A DNA stretch of 64,000 bases from WHSW01 sp963781265 (GTDB lineage Bacteria > Actinomycetota > Thermoleophilia > Solirubrobacterales > 70-9): the NCBI GenBank assembly GCA_963781265.1, contig CAWAFH010000018.1:1-64000 (forward strand), written 5' to 3'. This document shows positions 35,654-45,280 of this stretch, piece after piece (the first letter of the stretch is position 1; every line of letters begins with the position of its first letter). Position numbers and translations under genes: made by a program. The notes under the pieces were generated by a model. The model was not told the DNA's origin. It saw only the letters and a program-made list of their open reading frames with translations, and ran no database searches.

Positions 35654-36384
35654 TTGCCCGGATCAGCGCGTCGGGCGAAACCTGGGTCGTCATCCCGACC
35701 TACAACGAAGCCGCCAGCATCGAGGCGATCGTCGCCGCCGTGCGGGCCAACCTCCCGGGCGGCGGGCGGGTCCTGATCGTCGACGATTCGAGCCCGGATG
35801 GCACCGGCGAGCTCGCTGACAGGGTCGCCGCCGAGGCGGCGGACGTCGAGGTCCTGCACCGCCCCGCGAAGCAGGGCCTCGGCCCCGCATACGTCGCCGG
35901 CTTCGAGCGCGCGCTGGCCGGGGGCGCCGCCGTCATCGCGCAGATGGACGCGGACTTCTCCCACGATCCGGCCGACCTGTCGCGGTTGCTCGAGGCCCTC
36001 GAGCACGCCGACCTGGTGCTCGGCTCGCGCTACGTCGCCGGCGGCGGGGTCGCGGACTGGGGACCCGTTCGGCGCCTGATCAGCCGCGGCGGCAGCGCCT
36101 ACGCCCGCGCCCTGCTCGGGGTCGGCATCAACGACCTGACCGGCGGCTTCAAGGCCTTCCGGCGCCCCGTGTTGGAGGCGATCGAGCTGGAGACCATCCC
36201 CTCGCTCGGCTACTCGTTCCAGGTCGAGACGACCTACCGCGCGCTGCGTGCCGGCTTTCGCGTCGTCGAGGTGCCGATCGTGTTTCGGGACCGCCGTGTG
36301 GGGGAGTCGAAGATGAGCGGCTCGATCGTGATCGAGGCCGCGCTCCGGGTCCCGGCGATGCGGCTGCGAAGGCGCCGGTCGTGA
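35654..36384 (+). CDS. Polyprenol-phosphate mannosyltransferase-like GT2 enzyme (DPM1 type)
   Basis: Roughly 243 residues. GT-A signatures: VVIPTYNEAASI, VLIVDDSSPDGTG, the metal-binding MDADFSHDP, GSRYVAGG and SYSFQVE-like GYSFQVETTYRA. It transfers a sugar, probably mannose, from a nucleotide donor to polyprenol phosphate on the inner membrane face. The start is a problem: the enzyme frame is open back to a TAG at 35650 but has no ATG, GTG or TTG before the first conserved strand. A TTG at 35654 lies in another frame and would work if one base is missing near 35668. Confidence 0.82.
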
Positions 36385-36422
36385 AGGCATATTGTGTCGA
36401 GCGCGGCGCTTGCGGCGGGTAC

Positions 36423-36428
36423 TATACT
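36423..36428 (+). promoter_or_regulatory. -10 box-like TATACT upstream of thioredoxin
   Basis: TATACT matches five of six consensus bases in a locally AT-rich patch 72 bases before the thioredoxin start. No convincing -35 box is found at the normal distance. Confidence 0.4.
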
Positions 36429-36499
36429 TTTTGAAGTAACGGCGGTGGCGCACAGAAGCGAACCGCACGAAGCAACAGACGACGATTAGGAGACCGAGA

Positions 36500-36829
36500 G
36501 TGACTGGCAAGCTCCCCGACGTGACCGACGCCAACTTCCAGGCCGACGTGCTCGAGGCCGATGGTCCCGTGCTGGTCGACTTCTGGGCGCCGTGGTGCGG
36601 GCCGTGCCGCGTGGTCCATCCGATCCTCGAGGAGATGGCCGCGGAGCGCGACGGCGAGCTGCGCATCGTCAGCCTCAACGTCGACGACAACCAGCAGACG
36701 GCAGGCCGCTACGAGGTCCTTTCGATTCCGACGATGATCCTGTTCAAGGACGGCGCGGAGGCGAAGCGGATCGTGGGCGCGCTGCCCAAGCGCCGCCTCG
36801 AAGCGGAGCTCGAGCCGGCCCTGGTCTGA
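36500..36829 (+). CDS. trxA: Thioredoxin
   Basis: 109 residues from GTG 36500 with AGGAGA ten bases upstream. The active site WCGPC is intact (FWAPWCGPCRVVHP), and the cis-proline segment is SIPTMILFKDG. It reduces protein disulfides in the cytoplasm. The window holds a thioredoxin-reductase-like protein without the redox cysteines, so that protein is not the obvious partner. Single gene; gene symbol by family only. Confidence 0.93.
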   Translation: MTGKLPDVTDANFQADVLEADGPVLVDFWAPWCGPCRVVHPILEEMAAERDGELRIVSLNVDDNQQTAGRYEVLSIPTMILFKDGAEAKRIVGALPKRRLEAELEPALV

Positions 36830-36842
36830 GTTCGGCGCGGCG

Positions 36843-37346
36843 TCAGCCGTCGCGCAGGGTCCAGTCGAACGGAATCTCGCCCGAATGCGGGTCGATCCGG
36901 TACTTGTCCGGGTCGTCCGCGTCGTACGCTCGCGTCGGGAAGTTGACGATCTCGACGTCCTCGTCGCCGGTGTTCTGATCGGCGTGCCAGACACCCGGCG
37001 GGATCCGCAGCAGCGCGGGCGTTTCCGAGCCGAACGCGAACACGTCGTACTCACCGTGGCTGCGCGACTCGACGCGGCCGTCGAAGAGGACGACGCGAAG
37101 GTCTCCGGCGGCGATGCAGTAGCGGTCGGCCTGCAGCTTGTGCATGCCCCAGCCCTTGATCCGCCCGGGTCGGATCGTGATCCGGTAGGCGTGCACGACC
37201 GGCTCGGACCAGAACGACGGGTCGCCCATGATCGGGGTCAGGGAACCCCGGTGGTCGACGTGGGTGGTCAGCCGCACCAGTTCGACGCCGTCGATCGACG
37301 GGCCGCTCGACGGCCGGTCACGGGCGGCGGGAGGGTTCACCTCCAT
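36843..37346 (-). CDS. Cupin protein similar to dTDP-4-dehydrorhamnose 3,5-epimerase
   Basis: 167 residues from the ATG at 37346 (MEVNPP); an ATG at 37391 would overlap the divergent gene. The cupin/RmlC-like fold shows in DHRGSLTPI, RPGRIKGWGMHKLQADRY and the C-terminal PPGVWHADQNTG. These correspond to the RmlC substrate loop and beta-roll. It probably epimerises a nucleotide-linked sugar or binds one. It is divergent from a glycosyltransferase, which supports a role in surface sugar synthesis. Confidence 0.75.
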   Translation of the reverse strand: MEVNPPAARDRPSSGPSIDGVELVRLTTHVDHRGSLTPIMGDPSFWSEPVVHAYRITIRPGRIKGWGMHKLQADRYCIAAGDLRVVLFDGRVESRSHGEYDVFAFGSETPALLRIPPGVWHADQNTGDEDVEIVNFPTRAYDADDPDKYRIDPHSGEIPFDWTLRDG

Positions 37347-37384
37347 CTCGCGCCCGGCTGATGGTTGGAATAGAACATCGGCGG

Positions 37385-38293
37385 ATGCCACCGATGATCA
37401 CCGTAGTGGTCCCGACCCACAACCGGCGCGAGACGTGCCTGCTCGCGGTGACCAGCGCGCTCGAGCAGCGCCCGGCGCCGGCGCAGGTGATCGTCCTCGC
37501 CGACGGGTGCGACGACGGCACCGAGGAGGCGCTCGGCGAGCTCGACCCGGCGGTCGAGGTCGTCGCGCTGCCAAAGGGGCCCGGGTTCGCCTACGGCCAT
37601 CGCAACCTCGCGTTCGAACGAGCGCGCGGCGAGGTCGTCTCGTGGCTCGGGGACGACGACCTCTACATGCCGGGTCACCTGGACGCGGTCGGCGCCGCGT
37701 TCGACGCGGAGCAGGTGGCGCTCGTGCAGGCCCGCGCCTGCAACGTGCACGCCGACGGGTCGATCGCCTCGATGGCGATGGACTGGCGTGCCCCGCACTA
37801 CCGCGACCTGATGCTCGGCGGCCAGAACCGCACGCCGCTCTCGGCAATCTCACATCGGGTCGCGCCCGCGATCGCCGCGGGCGGATGGGACGCAACCCTC
37901 GCGCGTGGCGGCGACCTCGACCTCTGGCAGCGGATGCTCGCCGCCGGCGCGCGGTCGACGATGCTCGCGCACGCGACCGTCGCCCACTTCCGCGGCACCG
38001 ATCGCGACCAGGCCCGGTCCGAGCGGGTCGCTCAGAACCGCGCCTTCCTCGAGCGGCTGCGCGAGCCCCGTGAGCGGGCTCGACTCGACGCCGAGATCGA
38101 GGCGGCGCGCCAGCGCCAAACGGCCGAGATCGAGGCCGCGCTCGCCGCCGAACGGGCCGAGCGCGAGCGCCTCGGCGCGCAGGTCGATGCCCTCGGCGCC
38201 GAGCACGCGGCCCTTGCCGAACGCCACCGGCAGGTGGTCGAGTCGCGCTGGTGGCGGGCGAAGAGCCGGCTCGACCGGTTGCGCCGCCGCTAG
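37385..38293 (+). CDS. Family 2 glycosyltransferase with C-terminal coiled coil
   Basis: About 302 residues from the ATG at 37385 (alternatives 37361 and 37394). The GT2 core shows MITVVVPTHNRRETC, VIVLADGCDDGT and SWLGDDDLYMPGH (a DDD in place of the usual DxD). A predicted coiled coil rich in Glu, Arg and Ala occupies the last 70 residues and may mediate membrane or partner contact. The acceptor is unknown. The gene end overlaps the convergent ileS end by four bases. Confidence 0.85.
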   Translation: MPPMITVVVPTHNRRETCLLAVTSALEQRPAPAQVIVLADGCDDGTEEALGELDPAVEVVALPKGPGFAYGHRNLAFERARGEVVSWLGDDDLYMPGHLDAVGAAFDAEQVALVQARACNVHADGSIASMAMDWRAPHYRDLMLGGQNRTPLSAISHRVAPAIAAGGWDATLARGGDLDLWQRMLAAGARSTMLAHATVAHFRGTDRDQARSERVAQNRAFLERLREPRERARLDAEIEAARQRQTAEIEAALAAERAERERLGAQVDALGAEHAALAERHRQVVESRWWRAKSRLDRLRRR

Positions 38294-41200
38294 GCGCGCT
38301 CGATCGCGAGCGCCAGCTCACGGCCGTCGACCTCGACCGTCTCGAGCGGCCGCGACACCGTCGAAGCTGAGCGAGGTGGCCAGCGTCTCGCCGGCGATGT
38401 AGCCCTCGAACGCCCGCGCCGCCTCGAGCAGCTCGTCGTCGCCGCCGAGGGTCAGCGAGATCCGGTCGGTGACCTCCAGGCCGCTCTGCTTGCGCGCGTT
38501 CTGGACCGCCCGGACGATCTTGCGCGCGATGCCCTCGCGGCGGAGCTCGTCGTCGATCTCGAGCTCGAGCGCGACCGCGCGTCCCGCCTCGGCCTCGACC
38601 TCGTAGCCGTCGAGCGGCTGCAGTGCGAGGATGAAGTCGTCGGGTTCGAGGGAGTGGTCGACGCCGTCGATGTTGATCCCGACGACGCGCTCGCCGGCGA
38701 CCGCCTCCGACACGTTCGCGGGGTCGAGCGACGCGACCGCCGCGGCGACCTGCGGCATCGCCTTGCCGAACCGCGGCCCGAGGGTGCGGTAGTTCGGCTT
38801 CACCGCGTAGCGGACCAGCTCGCCCTGTTCGGAGACGAACTCGACCCCCTTGACGTTGAGCTCGGCCCGCAGCAGCCCCTCGAGCCGCTCGAGCTCCGCG
38901 CGCTCGGTGTCGGTCGCGACGATCACGGCACGGCGCAGGGGCTGGCGGTTCTCGACCCCGGCCGCGGCCCGCGCGGCGCGGCCGAGCTCGATCGCGCGCA
39001 TCGCCGCCTCGACCCCGGCCTCGAGCTCGCCGTCCTCGAGCTCGGGATCGGGCTCCGGGTAATCGGTGAGGTGCACCGAGTCGGCGGAGCCGCTCAGGTT
39101 GGCGTGGATCTCGTCGGCGAGGAACGGCGCGAACGGGGCGAGCAGCTTCGCGACCTCGAGCAGGCAGTGGCGCAGCGTCGCGAGCGCCGCCTGGTCGCCG
39201 TCCCAGAACCGGCGACGGTTGAGGCGCACGTACCAGTTCGACAGCTCGTCGACGTAGGCGGCGATCTCGCGCCCGGCGGTGGTGCAGTCGAAGTCGTCCA
39301 TGCGCTCGATCACCGACCGCGTCAAGCCCTGGAGGCGGCTGAGCGCCCATCGGTCCATCTCCTCGAGCGACGAGCCGCGAGCGGCGAGCGGCGACTCGTC
39401 GAGCTGCTCGGGACCGATGCCCTCCGCGTTGGCGTACAGAACGAAGAACCCGTACGTGTTCCACAGCGTCAGCAGGAACTGGCGCAGCGACTCGCCGACC
39501 GTCTCGGACGAGAAGCGATAGCCGGCCCACGGCTGCTGGGAGCTCAGGTAGTACCAGCGGAAGGCGTCCGCCCCGTGGGTGTCGATGACCTCCCACGGGT
39601 CGACGACGTTGCCGCGGCTGGTCGACATCTTCTGGCCGTCGGGGTCCGAGATCAGCCCGAGGCAGACGCAGTTGCGATAGCTCGAGCGGTCGAACAGCAG
39701 CGTCGACTCGGCGAGCAGCGAGTAGAACCAGCCGCGCGTCTGATCCTGCGCCTCGCAGATGTAGTCGGCCGGAAAGCGCTGCTCGAACTCCGCCTCGTTC
39801 TCGAACGGGTAATGGAACTGCGCGAACGGCATCGCGCCCGAGTCGTACCAGGCGTCGATCACCTCCTCGACCCGGCGCATCTCGCCTCCGCAGCTCTCGC
39901 ACGGGATCACGACGTCGTCGATGAACGGGCGGTGCAGATCGTCGGGGACGTCGCCGGCGCGCTCACGGAGCTCGGCGATCGAACCGGCGCAGAAGTCACC
40001 GTCGCACGAGCGGTCCGTGCATTCCCAGATCGGCAGCGGCGTACCCCAGTAGCGCTCGCGCGAGAGCGCCCAGTCGACGTTGCCCTCCAGCCACTTGCCG
40101 AAGCGCCCGTGCTTCACGTGGTCCGGTCGCCACCCGATCCGCTCGTTCTCGGCGAGCATCCGGTCGCGGACGTCGGTGGTGCGGATGTACCAGCTCGCCT
40201 TCGCGTAATAGAGCAGCGGCGTCCCGCAGCGCCAGCAGTGCGGGTAGGCGTGCTCGTAGACCTGGGCTCGATACAGCCGCCCCTTCGCCTCGAGCGCGGC
40301 AACGATCTCCGGGTTGTGCTCGAACACGTACTTGCCCTGGAAGTCCGGGACGCGGTCGTCGTAGTGGCCGTTGGGGAGGACGGGGTTCTGCAGCGTCATC
40401 TCGTGCTGCTCGCCGAGCCGGAAGTCGTCCTCGCCGAAGGCCAGGGCGGTGTGCACGAGCCCGGTTCCGTCCTCGGTGGTCACGAAGTCACCGAGCAGCA
40501 CCGAGTGGCCGAGCGGGCCGAAGTCCGAGCCGGCGATGTAGTCGAACGGCGCCTCGTAGCGAGTCCCCTCGAGCTCGGCGCCGCTGAACCTCCCGAGCAC
40601 CTCGGCGTCCTCCCCGAGCACCGGCTCGGCCCGCGCGCCGGCGAGCACGACGACCTCGTCGCCGACCCGGGCGCGCACGTACTCGATCTCGGCCCCGGCG
40701 GCCACCGCGGCGTGCGAGATCAGCGTCCATGGGGTCGTCGTCCAGACGAGCAGGTTGTCGCCCGCCTCGAGCGGACCGCGCGGCTCGGTCACCGGGAGGC
40801 GGACATAGACCGACGGATCCTCGACGTCGCGGTAGCCCTGGGCGACCTCGTGGGAGGAGAGCGCGGTCCCGCAGCGCGGGCAGTAGGGGACGACCTTGTG
40901 CCCCTCGTAGAGGCGGTCGGCATCCCAGATCTGGCGCAGCGACCACCAGACCGACTCGATGTAGTCGTTGGTCATCGTCACGTACGGATCGTCGAGGTCG
41001 ATCCAGAAGCCGATCCGCTCGGTGAGCCGGTTCCAGTCCTCGACGTAGCGCTGCACCGACTCGCGGCAGCGGCGGTTGAACTCACCGATCCCGAATTCCT
41101 CGATCTCCGCCTTCGAAGAGATCCCGAGCTCCTTCTCGATCTCGAGCTCGACCGGGAGCCCATGGCAGTCCCAGCCCGCCTTGCGGGGCACGTAGTTGCC

Positions 41201-41437
41201 GCGCATCGCCCGATACCGCGGATAGACGTCCTTGAACGCGCGCGCCAGCACGTGGTGGGAGCCGGGCCTGCCGTTCGCCGTCGGCGGCCCGTCGTAGAAG
41301 CTCCAGATCGGCGCCCCCGCCGCGCGGCGCTGCTCGACCTGGCGCTCGAACGTGCGGTCCTCGGTCCAGCGTTCGAGGACCCGCTGCTCGAGCTCGGGGA
41401 AGGACTGCTTCGGATCGACTGGGCGAAAACCGCTCAC
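38290..41437 (-). CDS. ileS: Isoleucyl-tRNA synthetase, with a frameshift near the C-terminus
   Basis: About 1049 residues. It is of the eukaryote-like type common in actinobacteria: the HIGH element is PGSHH, followed by GWDCHGLPVELEIEKELG, and the KMSKS loop is QKMSTSRGN. The editing domain (WTTTPWTL) and anticodon-binding region are complete. The main frame ends early with a random tail (ARDGRGRRP) at 38318. In the next frame the expected ending (ETVEVDGRELALAIERA) continues to a stop at 38290-38292, so one base is wrong near 38347. It charges tRNA-Ile and is essential. Confidence 0.95.
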
Positions 41438-41513
41438 GGGCGGCTGATTCTAGGAGCGAGGCCAAAAGCCATCCGCCGCCGGGCCGGCGTCGCCCGGCGC
41501 CTACGATGGACCG

Positions 41514-41990
41514 GTGCGGCTGAAGCTCACCCTGGCAGGGGTCGCGGCGGCGCTGGCGGTGGCCGGCTGCGGCTCCGACGACTCGCCGAGCACCCCGACC
41601 GCGTGCCTGGCGCCGGCGTCCGGCTATCTCCGGGCGCTTGCCGCCGCGCCGGGCCCGGTCCGCCTCGACGGCGAGACGCCGATCAGCTCGTGCCTCGTCG
41701 AGGACCAGCCGACCGGGACCCTGCAGACGGTCGGCAAGTCGGTGATCGGCGCGGCGACCGAGCTCAACCGTCAGGTCCTCAGCGGTGGCGGTCGCAAGCG
41801 GGTGGTCGAGCTCGGCTACCTGGTCGGGGCGGTGCAGGAGGGCGCCTCGGGTACCGGCGGCATCCACCGCGACCTGGTCCTGAGACTCGACTCCGCCGCC
41901 CGCTACTCAGGCCCCGGCGGCAAACCGTTCGGGGCGGCGTTCGAGCGCGACTTCGGCGCCGGTTACGCGGCCGGCCAGCGGACGGGCTGA
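41514..41990 (+). CDS. Small lipoprotein of unknown function
   Basis: 158 residues from GTG 41514. The signal peptide ends in VAGC, then a Ser/Asp linker follows and a mixed alpha/beta domain with two further cysteines (TACLAP, SSCLV) that may pair. No family recognised. It stands alone, divergent from ileS with about 76 bases between starts. Confidence 0.7.
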   Translation: MRLKLTLAGVAAALAVAGCGSDDSPSTPTACLAPASGYLRALAAAPGPVRLDGETPISSCLVEDQPTGTLQTVGKSVIGAATELNRQVLSGGGRKRVVELGYLVGAVQEGASGTGGIHRDLVLRLDSAARYSGPGGKPFGAAFERDFGAGYAAGQRTG

Positions 41991-42009
41991 CCGGGCGACG
42001 ACGAGCGGC

Positions 42010-42138
42010 TCAGTGCCGCTCGCCGCCGAAGATCCGGGTGCGCTGGCGCTCCTTGTTGGGGCGCGCGGGACGCGCGCGGCGCCGTCTGTCGGCTGCCTTG
42101 TTCGCGTCCATGAACATGACCATCATCGTCGGGTGCAT
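42010..42138 (-). CDS. 42-residue Arg-rich protein
   Basis: A short reading frame with a strong ribosome site: AGGAGGAAACTG directly before ATG 42138. The product begins MHPTMMVMFMDANKAADRR, then is dominated by Arg, Lys and Pro, and ends IFGGERH. It is divergent from the CGNR regulator gene and shares its AT-rich promoter region. Codons have the high-GC third positions of real genes here. A small RNA-binding or antimicrobial-like peptide, or a ribosomal accessory protein, is possible; function unknown. Confidence 0.5.
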   Translation of the reverse strand: MHPTMMVMFMDANKAADRRRRARPARPNKERQRTRIFGGERH

Positions 42139-42148
42139 CAGTTTCCTC

Positions 42149-42214
42149 CTAACCAGTGTTTCGGGTTAGATAGTTATAGCAGAAAGTAACCCGCGTTAGT
42201 ACAATGCTGGTTAT
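42149..42214. promoter_or_regulatory. Divergent promoter region with multiple TAAC/GTTA inverted repeats
   Basis: In 66 AT-rich bases TAAC or GTTA occurs six times. Two inverted pairs stand out: CTAACCAG (42149) with CTGGTTA (42207), and CGGGTTA (42162-42168) with TAACCCG (42187-42193). The region separates the 42-residue gene from the CGNR regulator and is a likely operator for the regulator. Confidence 0.5.
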
Positions 42215-42764
42215 GGCGACGGACCAGACCGCGCCCGCCCAGCTCGAGCTCGTACGCGAGTTCGTCAACACGCTCGACGTCGAGGACGACATCGACACGC
42301 TCGCGACGCCCGCCGAGGCGTTCTCGTGGTTGCAGGCCCACGGCCTCGAGTACGGCGAGCGGTCGCTCGACGAGGAGGACCGCGAGCGCCTGGTCGCCGT
42401 CCGCGAGGCGCTGCGCGGGCTGCTGCTCGCGAACAACTCGGGCGACGCGCCGCCGGCCGAGGCGCTCGAACTGCTCAACGAGCAGTCGGCCGAAGCCGCG
42501 GTGATCCTGCATTTCGACGGCGACGGCGCCGACCTCGTCACGCACTGCGGCGGGGTCGACTCGGCGATCGCGCGCCTGCTCTCGATCGTCCACGGCGCGA
42601 TGAACGACCGCACCTGGGCCCGGCTCAAGGCCTGCCCCGCCGAGGACTGCCAGTGGGCGTTCTACGACCACTCGCGCAACCGCTCGGGGACCTGGTGCGA
42701 GATCGGGAAGTGCGGGAACCGAGCCAAGGCGCGCCGGTTTCGCGAGCGCAACAGGCCCGCCTAG
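42213..42764 (+). CDS. CGNR zinc-finger transcriptional regulator (ABATE domain)
   Basis: 183 residues from the ATG at 42213 (another ATG lies three codons upstream). The N-terminal ABATE-like helical domain (ELVREFVNTLD, followed by EYGERSLDEEDRERLVAVREALR) is stress-responsive in this family. The C-terminal zinc finger CPAEDCQWAFYD, CEIGKCGNR is complete. It likely binds DNA in its own divergent promoter. The genes controlled are not known. Confidence 0.88.
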   Translation: MATDQTAPAQLELVREFVNTLDVEDDIDTLATPAEAFSWLQAHGLEYGERSLDEEDRERLVAVREALRGLLLANNSGDAPPAEALELLNEQSAEAAVILHFDGDGADLVTHCGGVDSAIARLLSIVHGAMNDRTWARLKACPAEDCQWAFYDHSRNRSGTWCEIGKCGNRAKARRFRERNRPA

Positions 42765-42808
42765 CGCTAGCCTCGTCCGCGAACCCGAACGCGATTACGG
42801 AGGCACGT

Positions 42809-44122
42809 TTGACTGAGCAGCTCTGGGGCGCAGAGACCGCCAAGGCGGTCGAGAACTTCCCGGTCTCCGGGCACCCGGTTCCGGCCCCGGTGATCCACTG
42901 GCTCGGGCGGCTGAAGGGCGCCGCGGCCAGGGTCAACGCCGAGCTCGGCAAGCTCGAGGCCGACGTCGCCGAGCGGATCGCGAAGGCCGGCGACGAGGTG
43001 GCCGCCGGCAAGCACGACGAGCACTTCCCGGTCGACGTGTTCCAGACCGGTTCCGGCACGTCGTCGAACATGAACGCGAACGAGGTGCTCGCCAACCTTG
43101 CGGGCGACGGGGCCCATCCCAACGACCACGTCAACATGGGCCAGTCTTCCAACGACGTCTTCCCGTCCGCCGTGCACCTCGCGGCGCTCGACCAGGTCAG
43201 CACCGACCTGCTGCCGGCCCTCGACGGGCTGGCGACGACCCTCGCCGCGAAGGGGGACGAGTTCGCTGACCACGTGAAGTCCGGGCGCACCCATCTGATG
43301 GACGCGGTCCCCGTCACCCTCGGCCAGGAGTTCCACGGCTACGCCGCTCAGATCCGCCTCGGCGCCGCCCGCGTGCGCGACACGCTCGGCCGGGTCGGCC
43401 AGATTCCGCTCGGCGGGACCGCGACCGGCACCGGGATCAACACCCACGCGGAGTTCGCCGAGCGCGTCCGCGCGAAGCTGAGCGAGGCGACCGGGCTGGA
43501 GATCTCCGCTCCCGAGGACCGGTTCGAGGCGCAGGCCAATCGTGACGCCCTGGTCGAGCTCTCCGGCGCGCTCAAGGTGGTCGCGGTCTCGATGATCAAG
43601 ATCGGCAACGACCTCGCGCTGATGGGCTCCGGCCCGCGCGCGGGCCTCGCCGAGGTCCGCCTGCCCGAGTTGCAGAAGGGATCCTCGATCATGCCCGGCA
43701 AGGTCAACCCGGTCATCCCCGAGGTCGTGATCCAGGTCGGCGACCAGGTGATCGGCAACGACACCGCGATCACGCTCGGCGGCACCCAGGGCCAGTTCGA
43801 GCTCAACGTGCGGGTGCCGCTGATCGCGCGCAACCTGCTCGACTCGATCAAGCTGCTCGCCTCGGCGGCCCGTCTGCTGGACACCAAGTGCGTCAGCGGG
43901 ATCGAGCCGAACGAGGAGATGCTGCAGCGCCACGCCGAGTCGACCCTGCAGGTGGCGACCGCCCTCAACCCGCACATCGGCTACGACAAGGCCACGGAGA
44001 TCGTCAAGGAGGCGGCCAACTCGAACCGGACGGTGCGCGAGGTCGCGACCGAGCAGGGCGTCTCCGACGAGGTCCTCGAGGAGGCGCTCGACTTCGTGAG
44101 GATGGCGAGGCCTCACGACTGA
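42809..44122 (+). CDS. fumC: Class II fumarate hydratase
   Basis: 437 residues from TTG 42809 with GGAGG upstream; the same frame is open far upstream but that part is antisense-like shadow. Signatures of the fumarase/aspartase superfamily: TGSGTSSNMNANEV, GQSSNDVFPSA, SGRTHLMDA and the catalytic loop GSSIMPGKVNPV. The loop and flanks match actinobacterial FumC rather than aspartase, but aspartase cannot be fully excluded from sequence alone. It interconverts fumarate and malate in the TCA cycle. Confidence 0.88.
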   Translation: MTEQLWGAETAKAVENFPVSGHPVPAPVIHWLGRLKGAAARVNAELGKLEADVAERIAKAGDEVAAGKHDEHFPVDVFQTGSGTSSNMNANEVLANLAGDGAHPNDHVNMGQSSNDVFPSAVHLAALDQVSTDLLPALDGLATTLAAKGDEFADHVKSGRTHLMDAVPVTLGQEFHGYAAQIRLGAARVRDTLGRVGQIPLGGTATGTGINTHAEFAERVRAKLSEATGLEISAPEDRFEAQANRDALVELSGALKVVAVSMIKIGNDLALMGSGPRAGLAEVRLPELQKGSSIMPGKVNPVIPEVVIQVGDQVIGNDTAITLGGTQGQFELNVRVPLIARNLLDSIKLLASAARLLDTKCVSGIEPNEEMLQRHAESTLQVATALNPHIGYDKATEIVKEAANSNRTVREVATEQGVSDEVLEEALDFVRMARPHD

Positions 44123-44270
44123 GCCCGCGACGGTCGAGCGGGCGCGGGTCGAGGCGGCCGCGGCGCTCCGCGAGGGCGTCGCTTCGGTTTTGGCGTAATG
44201 AATCGGGCCCTGCGACGACTGAATGGACAGGTGGGATGATCAACTCGGCAGGCGAGTACGAAGGAGAACG

Positions 44271-44792
44271 ATGAGCAGCGAAGTGAACGGCAGCGAGACC
44301 CCGATCAGGACGGAGAAGGCGACCTTCGGAGCCGGATGCTTCTGGCAGGTCGAGGAGCAGTTTCGCGCCCTCGACGGCGTCGTGGACACCGCGGTCGGCT
44401 ATGAGGGCGGCGAGCTCGAGAACCCGACCTACGAGCAGGTCTGCACCGGCAAGACCGGCCATGTCGAGGTCGCCCAGATCGAGTTCGACCCGGATCGGAT
44501 CGCCTACGAGGACTTGGTCCAGAAGTACTTCGACCTCCACGACCCGACCCAGCTCAACCGGCAGGGCCCGGATGTCGGCTGGCAGTACCGCTCGGTGATC
44601 TTCACCGAGGACGAGGCGCAGGCGGAGGCGGCGCGCAAGGTGCTCGACGCCAACCGCGACCGCTACCGATCCCCGATCGTGACCGAGATCGAGCCGGCGA
44701 AGCCGTTTTGGCGCGCGGAGGAGTACCACCAGTGCTACCTCGAGAAGCGCCAGTCCGCCGGTGGCCTGCTGAGCCAGCTGCTGGGCCGCTGA
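44271..44792 (+). CDS. msrA: Peptide methionine sulfoxide reductase A
   Basis: 173 residues from the ATG at 44271, with AAGGAGAA just upstream. The catalytic GAGCFWQVE motif is present, as are GYEGGELENPTYEQVC and GHVEV. The C-terminal H-Q-C-Y-L segment may hold the resolving cysteine. It repairs methionine-S-sulfoxide in oxidised proteins, drawing electrons from thioredoxin. The stop overlaps the possible CTG start of the next gene (CTGA). Confidence 0.95.
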   Translation: MSSEVNGSETPIRTEKATFGAGCFWQVEEQFRALDGVVDTAVGYEGGELENPTYEQVCTGKTGHVEVAQIEFDPDRIAYEDLVQKYFDLHDPTQLNRQGPDVGWQYRSVIFTEDEAQAEAARKVLDANRDRYRSPIVTEIEPAKPFWRAEEYHQCYLEKRQSAGGLLSQLLGR

Positions 44793-45220
44793 CCCGGACG
44801 TCGATCGCACTCGCCCTGGCCGCGGTCGCGCTCGCGATCGCGGCCTGTGGCTCAGACGCCGGCGAGACGACCTCGCCGGCGAGCGAGGGTGCGATCGACT
44901 TGACGGTCACCCTCGACGGCGACGGCGACGGCGGCGAGCCACCCGCCACGGAGGCGGTCTCGTGCTCGCCGCCGGACTGCCCGGCCGGGGCGGCTGAGTT
45001 GACGGCCGCCGACTTCGCGCCCGTGGCCCCGGACGTCGCCTGCACGGAGATCTACGGCGGTCCCGACACCGTCACGGTCGAGGGCACGCTCGACGGGGAG
45101 CCCGTCGAGGCGCAGCTCACTCGCGCCAACGGCTGCGAGATCGACCGCTTCGACCGCTTCGGCGAGCTGATCGCCGGCCTGTTCCCGGATTATGAGCCTG
45201 GCGCATCGATCCAGCCGTAG
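44789..45220 (+). CDS. Lipoprotein similar to Streptomyces subtilisin inhibitor
   Basis: About 143 residues. A lipoprotein signal (VALAIAACG) is followed by an acidic Gly/Asp linker and a domain with the SSI-like pattern: CSPPDCPAG, then ACTEIYGGPDTVTVEGTLDG and a final Cys in NGCEIDRF. The cysteine layout matches the two disulfides of such inhibitors. It may block serine proteases outside the cell. No ATG, GTG or TTG lies at a sensible place; the frame begins well at CTG 44789, overlapping the msrA stop. Confidence 0.65.
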   Translation: MTRTSIALALAAVALAIAACGSDAGETTSPASEGAIDLTVTLDGDGDGGEPPATEAVSCSPPDCPAGAAELTAADFAPVAPDVACTEIYGGPDTVTVEGTLDGEPVEAQLTRANGCEIDRFDRFGELIAGLFPDYEPGASIQP

Positions 45221-45280
45221 CTTCGCCGCCGCGGCGCCGCTCACAGGCAACCTCCATTCGCGTCTCATCCCGGGCCTCCT

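Noticed and set aside
38654..42169. A 1171-residue plus-strand open frame antisense to ileS
   Set aside because: ileS on the other strand has all synthetase motifs; long antisense frames are common in very GC-rich DNA, and this one has no domain.
44123..44270. Possible tRNA or small RNA between fumC and msrA
   Set aside because: No cloverleaf or conserved T-loop could be found; only the msrA leader with its ribosome site is evident.
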